A stretch of DNA of 64,000 nt, from positions 310,001 through 374,000 of the forward strand of contig JAIVLN010000004.1 in the NCBI GenBank assembly GCA_020524245.1, written 5' to 3'. Positions 17,761 through 24,913 of the stretch are shown here, piece after piece. The notes under the pieces were generated by a model. The model saw only the letters and a list, made by a program, of their open reading frames with translations. It was not told the origin of the DNA and ran no database searches. The translations under genes were made by a program, and so were the position numbers. This stretch comes from Rossellomorea aquimaris. GTDB taxonomy: Bacteria > Bacillota > Bacilli > Bacillales > Fictibacillaceae. Position 1 is the stretch's first letter. Every line of letters starts with the position of its first letter.

Positions 17761-18552
17761 TCATGTTGTTCTTCGGGTTTTTGATGAAGTCGATCGAGAA
17801 AAGGTCAATACATGGGTTTGTGCCGGTGCACAAAGCCTGAAAGGAAGCTGCGTATATCCGAATCCATTACTGATGAAAAGAAGCGTACCATCATGTCGAC
17901 TAATGCCACCCCGGGCTGCTATCCCCCATTTGAAAAAGCGGATCTGTCCTCCGTGGGTATGACCGCTCAATACGACGCCGATATGATCTTCTTTCTTCAG
18001 TTTTTCAACAATCTTAGGGTTGTGGCTGACGAGGATCCGATACCCTCTCTCATCTGTATCCTGTATAGCCAGCCTCAAGTCATCCCGATGTAGTGTCGGA
18101 TCGTCTACCCCGATCAAATGTAAGACATCTTCATCTGTTTCAAAACGTGCGCAAGTGTTATCAAGTATTGTAACACCTTTATCTTTCAAAAGAACATCCA
18201 ATCTTCGAAAATCAACCTCATAATCATTGTTCCCCCACACGAAATAAATAGGAGCAATTTCAGATAGTTTGTCTAAATTCCTTGAGACCCTTTCAAAAGA
18301 AACCCCTTTTTCCATCAAGTCGCCCCCAATGATAACAAGATCAATCGGCTCGTCAACCTGGTCCAATAACCGGTCATCGATGGTTCTTGTATGGATATCC
18401 GAAATAAAAAAAACCTTTAAGCCATTGAAGCTTTCAGGAAAATGTTCGAGCTGAATCTCCTTTTTCTCTACGGTCACTTTATGAGCTTCTACCCACATAT
18501 AAGTGATCAATAGTAGTGCACAAATCAAAATAATACCGATGAAGTAAATCAT
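17761..18552 (-). CDS. ypbG: membrane-anchored metallophosphoesterase YpbG
   Basis: The 263-residue protein has an N-terminal transmembrane anchor (about 2-20) and a calcineurin-type phosphoesterase domain with all metal-binding motifs in order: SDIHTR (53-58), GGDLMEKG (about 77-84), WGNNDYE (about 107-113), SHNP and GHTHGGQ. It resembles YpbG and YkuE of B. subtilis. The substrate is unknown. Its ATG overlaps the stop of the upstream gene by 4 bases (18549-18552), so the two are translationally coupled. Confidence 0.88.
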   Translation of the reverse strand: MIYFIGIILICALLLITYMWVEAHKVTVEKKEIQLEHFPESFNGLKVFFISDIHTRTIDDRLLDQVDEPIDLVIIGGDLMEKGVSFERVSRNLDKLSEIAPIYFVWGNNDYEVDFRRLDVLLKDKGVTILDNTCARFETDEDVLHLIGVDDPTLHRDDLRLAIQDTDERGYRILVSHNPKIVEKLKKEDHIGVVLSGHTHGGQIRFFKWGIAARGGISRHDGTLLFISNGFGYTQLPFRLCAPAQTHVLTFSRSTSSKTRRTT

Positions 18553-18944
18553 TCCACACCTTCCTGTCTTCGTACATGCTTATTCGCCTGTAATATCGAA
18601 ATGATACCATAAAAGAAAGTACAAGGTAATAAAATCAGCATGACAACCATGTTCATCTGCATCAGAAAATACCAACTTGTCAAAAGTAAGAGGCCAAACA
18701 ATGTTTTCTGCAGTAGGTTGCCTTTCGTACGATTTTTCATATCCTGAATGGTCTTCTTTATCATATATCCATATGCTACGATACCAACCATACCCATCAA
18801 AGAGATCGTAACGAAGGTAAACGGTTGAAAGATCAACGTACCTAGCCACCTACTGAAATCTTGCACATTCGTAGTAGGAATTTCAATGACAACGACATAA
18901 AATGACCAATAACCTATCATAAGAGAAAAAAATCGTGTAAACAA
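18549..18944 (-). CDS. unidentified four-segment membrane protein
   Basis: I do not recognise this 131-residue protein. It has about four hydrophobic segments (about 5-22, 36-58, 82-98, 101-121) and a basic, hydrophilic C-terminus. The start is a TTG at 18944 preceded by GGGGAGGG at 6 bases; a downstream ATG would give a protein 8 residues shorter without a good site. The ribosome-binding site lies inside a perfect 9-bp hairpin. It overlaps ypbG by 4 bases, which suggests a shared membrane role. It is not YpbF, which is encoded at 20059-20526. Confidence 0.7.
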   Translation of the reverse strand: MFTRFFSLMIGYWSFYVVVIEIPTTNVQDFSRWLGTLIFQPFTFVTISLMGMVGIVAYGYMIKKTIQDMKNRTKGNLLQKTLFGLLLLTSWYFLMQMNMVVMLILLPCTFFYGIISILQANKHVRRQEGVE

Positions 18945-18949
18945 GAGAA

Positions 18950-18982
18950 TCCCTCCCCTTACACGTTATGTATGGGGAGGGA
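18950..18982 (-). promoter_or_regulatory. hairpin covering the ribosome-binding site of the 18549-18944 gene
   Basis: Minus strand TCCCTCCCC (18974-18982) pairs perfectly with GGGGAGGGA (18950-18958) around a 15-base loop. The right arm is the ribosome-binding site of the TTG-started gene. No T-run follows, so it is a poor terminator and may instead limit translation (inference). Confidence 0.55.
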
Positions 18983-18991
18983 CTTTCATGT

Positions 18992-19624
18992 TTAATCTTC
19001 CTTAATATCGAGGACTCTGAATCCAGATGCCTCCAGTTTTTTCACGAACTTATCGATGTTCTGCTGCTTTTCCACTTTCATAACGATCCTGCGGATAAAC
19101 TTATCCGTTTCATCGAACGTCGTGAGTGAAATGATATTCTCATGGAATTGTTTCGCAATCTCAGCAAGCCTTGCAATTCGACCTTCAGCTTCAGAAGAAG
19201 AAAATGAAATCCGTACCCCTTTCCGCTTCATGCCGAATGCGCTCTGGAACTGATCTAGAATATCAGATCTTGTAATAATTCCTTTTAGTTCCCCACTTTG
19301 GTTTACAACCGCAACCAAAGGCCGGTCCTTCACTCTTAAGAAGGTATTCTCGAAGATCTCTTCTTCATCGATATAATCTTCTTTATAAGCAGCAACATCC
19401 CCTGCTACAGTCTGCGCAAGGAATTCATCCCTTTGCATTCCGGATTCGAAAAACGCCTTGTAGATCTTGTTGAGCGTTACAAGCCCTCCGTAGTGATTTC
19501 CGTTTACTACGGGCATACCGTCAATTTGATATTCTTCCAGCTTATGTAACACTTCTTTCAAATTCTCGGAAGATTGGACGATATAGGCTTTCTCTTTTGG
19601 TATCATGACGCTTTTGACAAACAT
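18992..19624 (-). CDS. CBS-domain protein with C-terminal ACT-like region (CbpA-like)
   Basis: The 210-residue cytoplasmic protein starts with two CBS domains (about 8-60 and 78-132; note QIDGMPVVN and LKGIITRSDILD), which normally bind adenine nucleotides. The C-terminal part (about 137-210) with RISFSSSEAEGRIARLAEI and a V/I-rich strand pattern looks like an ACT fold. This layout resembles the Listeria c-di-AMP-binding protein CbpA, so nucleotide sensing is likely, but the ligand cannot be read from sequence. It stands alone, with a 200-bp gap upstream, and reads toward the coupled membrane protein and ypbG. Confidence 0.7.
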   Translation of the reverse strand: MFVKSVMIPKEKAYIVQSSENLKEVLHKLEEYQIDGMPVVNGNHYGGLVTLNKIYKAFFESGMQRDEFLAQTVAGDVAAYKEDYIDEEEIFENTFLRVKDRPLVAVVNQSGELKGIITRSDILDQFQSAFGMKRKGVRISFSSSEAEGRIARLAEIAKQFHENIISLTTFDETDKFIRRIVMKVEKQQNIDKFVKKLEASGFRVLDIKED

Positions 19625-19824
19625 GGCAGTATCCCTCCTGATAAATTCGTACTATAATCCTTTCGCGATTCACTTGGATATTTCCTACTAGATTGTGTAA
19701 CATTTTATTTTTATCAGAATATTTAAACAATAGAGGTTGAAAATTATGTAAATTTACATTAAGATATGAGTAAGATAAATCGCTTCAGAAAATTCGAAAA
19801 TTTAAAGTTAGGAGAGGACACACC

Positions 19825-20043
19825 ATGACCATATCCAAGTTTACGAATAAGTCTCTCGTTCTCGACCAGGATTTGGAATACAGCCAGAAAATCGGACTCC
19901 CAGTAGAAGTTTTCTGTATGAAGGAATATGAAACCGTCGCATTCGGAAGAATACAAATGATTACTAAACAACATGTACGGGTCAACGATCAGCTTTTCTG
20001 TAGAGATGAAAACGCTTTTTTCGGATGCCCATGCCCAATGTAA
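19825..20043 (+). CDS. unidentified 72-residue protein with a CPCP tail
   Basis: I do not recognise this protein. It starts MTISKFTNKSLVLDQDLEYS after a clear GGAGAGGAC ribosome-binding site, and ends in FGCPCPM with three Cys in the last 20 residues or so. The sequence has no transmembrane segment and looks like a small beta-rich domain. It sits on the plus strand between the CBS-domain gene and convergent ypbF. Cys-rich short tails occur in spore coat proteins, but nothing else supports that role. The good start and its sole occupancy of the interval argue that it is real. Confidence 0.6.
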   Translation: MTISKFTNKSLVLDQDLEYSQKIGLPVEVFCMKEYETVAFGRIQMITKQHVRVNDQLFCRDENAFFGCPCPM

Positions 20044-20058
20044 CAGGCAGCCTTTCCA

Positions 20059-20526
20059 TCACTTATGATATAAGTTAACATCATGCTCTTTTTTCAGCCA
20101 TTCAAATACCTCGTGTCGATGATTCCATGGAACTGGTTTTTCCCACAGTTCTTCTCCTCTTTCAATCGTTGCTATCCTGAGTTCTTCAAATTCACTTTCA
20201 GCTTTTACATGTTTCTTCTTATAAAGAATCATTTGGACTAAACACAATAGTCCACCTACAAAAAGGACGAACAACAGCATATCCTGCAGGAAATACTCAC
20301 TGATGTTGCTACTGTTGATGAACATGGTTTCTAAAGTGGAAAGTTTATAGAAATAGATATATAAGACCGCAAAGAATAGTATAACGAATAATGACAACGA
20401 CCATTTCAACAGGAGCTGTTCGAATCGTTGTTCCTTTTGTCTCTTCTCCACTAAGCTCTTAATCACTTCCATCGTCACTTCAGAAATTTGATATTGCTTG
20501 AACTTCCAAACTCTTAATCCATCCAT
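20059..20526 (-). CDS. ypbF: YpbF-family membrane protein (DUF2663 type)
   Basis: The 155-residue protein has a charged helical start, two transmembrane segments (about 45-65 and 88-108) and a cytoplasmic tail with WNHRHEVFEWLKKEHDVNLY, which is the conserved end of DUF2663 proteins such as YpbF. Function is unknown. The start follows GGAGGG. It faces the 19825-20043 gene convergently with only 15 bp between stop codons. Confidence 0.8.
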   Translation of the reverse strand: MDGLRVWKFKQYQISEVTMEVIKSLVEKRQKEQRFEQLLLKWSLSLFVILFFAVLYIYFYKLSTLETMFINSSNISEYFLQDMLLFVLFVGGLLCLVQMILYKKKHVKAESEFEELRIATIERGEELWEKPVPWNHRHEVFEWLKKEHDVNLYHK

Positions 20527-20591
20527 TTGAATTCCCTCCTATTCAAACTTATGCTAGGAGGGAAAGGCGTATACATTCACTTCAATCCCAT

Positions 20592-20894
20592 TTAACGCAC
20601 GATATCAATCAGTTTTACAGCGTCTTTTTTCAGCTCGTCATTCAGTTCGAAACCATTTGAAAAATAGAAAACGATAAATGCGAGTAAACCGAGAAAAGCA
20701 AGGACGATGATTCTGGTAATCCAAATGTGGATTTTACCCGAAGGTGTCGTCTCTTTTTGTTCGGTTTTCTTAATGGAACGGTGTTTTTCACTTCTAGGAG
20801 GAAGGTTGAAGATATCTACCTCTTCTTTCTCAGACACACGTCCATTGTTCATCCTCGATCGTAAATGCGATGCTTGATCATGTTGATTCAACAT
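20592..20894 (-). CDS. small single-pass membrane protein at the ypbE position
   Basis: The 100-residue protein has a charged cytoplasmic N-terminal half containing LPPRSEKHRS, a transmembrane segment (about 58-80) and a short extracellular tail. In B. subtilis the gene between ypbD and ypbF is ypbE, which is about twice as long and carries a C-terminal LysM domain. No LysM sequence is visible here, nor downstream in any frame, so this is either a shorter relative or an unrelated replacement. The start has weak GGGGGC-type spacing. Confidence 0.55.
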   Translation of the reverse strand: MLNQHDQASHLRSRMNNGRVSEKEEVDIFNLPPRSEKHRSIKKTEQKETTPSGKIHIWITRIIVLAFLGLLAFIVFYFSNGFELNDELKKDAVKLIDIVR

Positions 20895-20927
20895 GAGTAG
20901 CCCCCTTCACTGATGTTCAACACCCAA

Positions 20928-21527
20928 TCATTGTTCATTACGGACAGAAAACAGATTATAACGTATGATCAATCCTAATAGAAAATCAATACAAATATGA
21001 ATGACAATCGGTACTAACAAATTCCCTGAGACCATGAAAATCCAACCAAGCAAAAAACTCAACAGAGTCACAAACAGAAGTAGAACGGGTTTTGTGATGT
21101 AACGGATGTGCATGAATGCAAAAAGCAAACTTGAAGCGACATATCCAATATTCACTTGTAAGACTCCTCGAAACAGAATTTCCTCTGATACCCCTATGAT
21201 GATGGATATCAACAAAAGGTGGTAAACGGAAATATTCGAAAAGATCCGCTCGTTAATGCCTCCATCATCGATCCATTTCTTCGGAACTTTGATCCACAAT
21301 AGGACGTCGAGTACAACAATGATGACGACAGTAGGAACGGTCCACATAAGAAGTGAACGCCACTCAAAATGAAACAATGCCAACCATTCGTTTACCCCTT
21401 GTTTGAAAATCAATGAGAACAGAAGGGTCAAGAACAGGAAGATTCCTTGTGTAAAGTATAAATTCATATATAAATCTTTCTGTGATAGAGACTTGATGAT
21501 CTCTTTTTGACTCAAATGATCAAACAT
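20928..21527 (-). CDS. ypbD: CPBP-family intramembrane metalloprotease YpbD
   Basis: The 199-residue protein has about six transmembrane segments and the CPBP (Abi) family motifs: EEILFRG near residue 113, an F-x-x-x-H in FAFMHIRY near 136, and a C-terminal HICIDF. The Glu-Glu and His residues form the presumed metal site. Size and neighbours match YpbD of B. subtilis (189). Its start lies 8 bases inside the end of recS, so it is probably coupled to recS translation. The substrate is unknown. Confidence 0.85.
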   Translation of the reverse strand: MFDHLSQKEIIKSLSQKDLYMNLYFTQGIFLFLTLLFSLIFKQGVNEWLALFHFEWRSLLMWTVPTVVIIVVLDVLLWIKVPKKWIDDGGINERIFSNISVYHLLLISIIIGVSEEILFRGVLQVNIGYVASSLLFAFMHIRYITKPVLLLFVTLLSFLLGWIFMVSGNLLVPIVIHICIDFLLGLIIRYNLFSVRNEQ

Positions 21528-23022
21528 GTGAATTCCCCTGATGGAATATGATTGCTAATTCTTCTTCCCAGCCTATACCCTTTGTCGTCAGTTCCGTTTG
21601 CGTAACTTCTGTCCGTTCGTAGTCCTCCACTCGTAAGCCACAATGATTACAGCAATGATCGGGGTGATCGATCAAAGTCTCAGAAAAGGCTGTTAAAATA
21701 CTCGAACGTTTACAAGTATCCGTTTCGATCCATTTCTTCATATATCGGATACGTCGTTTCTTTTCTTGAATTCGCTTTTCCATTTTCTCCAGTAAAGCAT
21801 CCTTCCATCCTTGAAGATCCTGTTCACCGTCACGTAAGAAGTTTTCATAATGATATCGAACGAACCGCTCACCGGTTTCAGATAAGTCCAAGGATTGTAA
21901 CACATGATTCAGGTGATTTTTGTCTTTTGGATTTTGAGCCATCGCCTCACTGAATCCAATAAGCTGTTGACGGTCAGGGAACTCAAGTTTGATCAAACGT
22001 TCAGGAATAAAGTCGTCGTCCTCATGGTACAACAAAACGGCTAAACTAGGCTGTCCGTCTCGTCCTGCACGACCGATTTCCTGGAGATAAGCTTCCATAT
22101 TCGCCGGAAAGTGATAATGGATAACGAAGCGGATGTTCGATTTGTTGATTCCCATACCAAAGGCATTTGTGCAACAGATGACATCGAGTTCATCATAAAT
22201 GAATTGTTTTTGAATTAATAAACGATCGTCGTTTTCCATACCTCCATGATAGAACGACACACGTTCAACCCCGTTTTGTTTCAGGTTTTCCGTCAGCATC
22301 TCAGCGATGAGCCGGCTTGAAGTATAGATGATTCCAGGACCTTCCAATCGTTTCACATAGTCGATGAGACGATCCATCTTATCTGTCTGATCCATCACCT
22401 TCTCTACCTGCAAAGCGATGTTCGGCCTGTCGACTGAATAAACGTGTAACTTCGGCTCATGTAACTTCAATTGCTGGATGATATCCATTCGGACCTTTTC
22501 AGTCGCTGTCGCAGTCAAGGCAAGAACCGGAGGCCTTCCGATCTGTTCACATATCTTTCCTAGCTTCAAGTAATCTGTTCTGAACTCATGACCCCATTGG
22601 GAAATACAATGAGCTTCATCAACGACAAAAAGGGAAATATGCGTTTTCTTCAAGGCCTCAAATAACACTTCTGACTGTAAGGTTTCCGGAGATAAGTAGA
22701 TGAATTTGTACCGCCTGATGTTCTTGAGGATTTTTTTCCTTTGTTCAAATGGCAAACCGCTATGGAACGTACACACCCTTTTCTCACCATTACGTTTCAA
22801 TTGTTCAACCTGGTCTTCCATCAAAGAAATGAGAGGAGAGACGACAATCACGCTCCCGGGTACGATATAGGCAGGTAGTTGGTAACAAATGGATTTTCCT
22901 GTTCCGGTCGGAAGCATAGCAAAGACATCTTCTCCTTGAAGAACATCTTCAATTATTTCCTTTTGTCCTCTCCGGAAAGAAGTGTGTCCGAATCGGTCAA
23001 TTAAGAGTTGCTCAATCGACAA
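21520..23022 (-). CDS. recS: RecQ-type ATP-dependent DNA helicase RecS
   Basis: The 500-residue helicase unwinds DNA 3' to 5' in recombination and repair. Motif I is PTGTGKSICYQLP (about 38-50), motif II is VVDEAHCISQWGHEFR (about 133-148), and motif VI QEIGRAGRDGQ is near 322. The RecQ zinc site is visible as C-x-R near 437 and CCNHC near 458. There is no HRDC domain, so the protein is shorter than E. coli RecQ and matches B. subtilis RecS (YpbC, 496). It overlaps the end of ypbB by 11 bases. Confidence 0.93.
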   Translation of the reverse strand: MSIEQLLIDRFGHTSFRRGQKEIIEDVLQGEDVFAMLPTGTGKSICYQLPAYIVPGSVIVVSPLISLMEDQVEQLKRNGEKRVCTFHSGLPFEQRKKILKNIRRYKFIYLSPETLQSEVLFEALKKTHISLFVVDEAHCISQWGHEFRTDYLKLGKICEQIGRPPVLALTATATEKVRMDIIQQLKLHEPKLHVYSVDRPNIALQVEKVMDQTDKMDRLIDYVKRLEGPGIIYTSSRLIAEMLTENLKQNGVERVSFYHGGMENDDRLLIQKQFIYDELDVICCTNAFGMGINKSNIRFVIHYHFPANMEAYLQEIGRAGRDGQPSLAVLLYHEDDDFIPERLIKLEFPDRQQLIGFSEAMAQNPKDKNHLNHVLQSLDLSETGERFVRYHYENFLRDGEQDLQGWKDALLEKMEKRIQEKKRRIRYMKKWIETDTCKRSSILTAFSETLIDHPDHCCNHCGLRVEDYERTEVTQTELTTKGIGWEEELAIIFHQGNSHV

Positions 23023-24100
23023 AACTCATTACTCCTTTATTCACGCTGGATTCAGCAGTATGTTTCGATAAGGTCAATCGTATCTGGAAATAGGTGAATT
23101 CTTCGTCCAGATCCTTTTTGATTTCTTTCAGTTTTTTACTGTTCAACCGTCTGGACGATTCCATGATCTTGACCTGATCCTCGTCCGATATGAATGGTTC
23201 GATCTGAAAATCATCGACATGGATAGCTAACTCAACGATGTGATCCTCGATCGTACTCATCTTCAAATTTCGTATCCTCGGCAGTTTTTCGTGAGGATAA
23301 CCTGCCTCGATCAATTCATACGTCTTTCTCGTAGATTCCGTTAGCGTGTATTTAGATTCCAGATCAGAGATGAAAAGGTAGAGTGAAGGAAATTGTGACC
23401 GACCATCCATTACGATACGAATAAGATCATGAAGAGCAGCTTGGAAATCGATGTGACACTCCATCGTATCCATACTCAAGTCATCCGACATCTGTGAGGA
23501 GGTCCTTCCAACCCGATTGTATCTGGTCAAACGAAAAACTAGATTTTCCGCTGTCTTCGTATCAAATCCTTGTAGGATGAACTTCAATTCTTTATGTATG
23601 TGATGAGAGACACGCGAACGCTCTTGTTGCATTTTCGGGAAGTGATGTTTTACCCATGCTAAAACCTGTGGATCATTTTGGATCGGGTGAAATTTCCGAT
23701 CGTCTGCTAGCAGGTAAGATAGGGTTTGGGTAAATAATGAGAACCTGCGCCAAAACACACGTGCGATATCTCCATACCGCCAACCGTCCAAAGCATTCGG
23801 AATCGGATTTTTCTCCAACTTTTCCAGCAAAGTCGATTCCCCGAGTTCCGTCAAAATTGCTTTTTGGTTTTCTTCTAGGTGCACCCATCCCTTTTTCTTA
23901 AATTCATGTATCTTTTCTATGAAGGTTGCATACTTATATCCTTGAAAAGTACCAAACAAATGGGAGAGTCCGAAAAGCTTCCCGTCTTGGACCGTCTGTG
24001 AAGATTTTTTACCTGTTAATAGATGGTAGAGACCAGATGTCGTCCGTTCTCCATTCATACGATGGATTCCGTACAAGCAGATCATTTCTGTATAATCCAT
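23012..24100 (-). CDS. ypbB: YpbB-like helix-turn-helix protein
   Basis: The 362-residue protein is soluble and largely helical, and matches YpbB of B. subtilis (352), which is always next to recS. A C-terminal helix-turn-helix-like region (about 265-300, with STIEDHIVELAIH) is seen. Function is unknown; coupling to recS suggests a helper of the helicase (inference). The ATG at 24100 was chosen over an in-frame codon at 24121 because AGGAGG lies 9 bases before it and the conserved start is MDYTE. Confidence 0.82.
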   Translation of the reverse strand: MDYTEMICLYGIHRMNGERTTSGLYHLLTGKKSSQTVQDGKLFGLSHLFGTFQGYKYATFIEKIHEFKKKGWVHLEENQKAILTELGESTLLEKLEKNPIPNALDGWRYGDIARVFWRRFSLFTQTLSYLLADDRKFHPIQNDPQVLAWVKHHFPKMQQERSRVSHHIHKELKFILQGFDTKTAENLVFRLTRYNRVGRTSSQMSDDLSMDTMECHIDFQAALHDLIRIVMDGRSQFPSLYLFISDLESKYTLTESTRKTYELIEAGYPHEKLPRIRNLKMSTIEDHIVELAIHVDDFQIEPFISDEDQVKIMESSRRLNSKKLKEIKKDLDEEFTYFQIRLTLSKHTAESSVNKGVMSFVD

Positions 24101-24259
24101 ATTTCCATACCTCCTCCCCATCTGTTCTATTATTGTATCAAAGGTTGTTTAGATTTTGGTCATTTTGGGAAAATTGCTTATGTAGATGGGAACATGGTTA
24201 AACCCTTATTTGATAAGGATTCTCATTGAATTTAACTGTTGAAATCTCTTAACAACAGT

Positions 24260-24288
24260 TTTACAATGGTAATATGGATATATAAAAT
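24260..24288 (+). promoter_or_regulatory. candidate sigma-A promoter of fer
   Basis: TTTACA (24260-24265), 17 bases, TAAAAT (24283-24288). Both hexamers match the consensus at five of six positions. The leader before fer would be about 100 nt. Confidence 0.6.
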
Positions 24289-24381
24289 GGTATCATTTGG
24301 AGAGATATGAACTGTTTTTTTATTGATAATAAGCAGGATTAGAAAAAGTGGATGAAGAAAGACAGTTTCATCAATTACTAG

Positions 24382-24645
<264 letters not shown>

Positions 24646-24661
24646 AAAAATACTTACGAAG

Positions 24662-24686
24662 ACGCCCTCAATGTAGGGCGTTTTTT
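24662..24686 (+). terminator. intrinsic terminator after fer
   Basis: ACGCCCT/AGGGCGT stem with a 6-base loop followed by six Ts, 17 bp past the fer stop. Confidence 0.9.
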
Positions 24687-24720
24687 AATAGCTTATTACA
24701 AATGATAATCATTGTCAATT

Positions 24721-24750
24721 AAAAAAGAACGCCATAAAAGCGTTCTTTTT
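24721..24750. terminator. bidirectional terminator
   Basis: AAAAAGAACGC pairs with GCGTTCTTTTT around a 7-base loop, with A- and T-runs on either side. It can stop the InhA-type protease transcript on the minus strand and read-through from fer on the plus strand. Confidence 0.75.
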
Positions 24751-24817
24751 AGTATGAATCTTTTCTTAAGGATTGTTGCTATCAGGTCATTTTTGTAAAG
24801 AAACAACTTGTGCAATT

Positions 24818-24894
24818 TGATTGGAAAGCAAGGTGCGAGACGCTTACGGGCTCACCGAACGCCCCGCGGAAAGCGAGCACCTGAAGTGGAAATT
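24818..24894. repeat. short copy of a Bacillaceae intergenic palindromic element
   Basis: The interval reads TTTGATTGGAA at one end and TGGAAATTAAT at the other, with CCGCGGAAAGCGAG inside and AAGGTGC/GCACCT arms. It resembles the two larger elements at 57940-58203 with the middle deleted. An open frame on the plus strand through this repeat was judged not to be a gene. Confidence 0.5.
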
Positions 24895-24913
24895 AATTAC
24901 TTTCAATAGCTCC

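Noticed and set aside
20592-20894. Reading the ypbE-position gene as a pseudogene
   Set aside because: The frame is complete with a membrane segment, and no LysM remnant is visible downstream in any frame, so a decayed ypbE cannot be shown.
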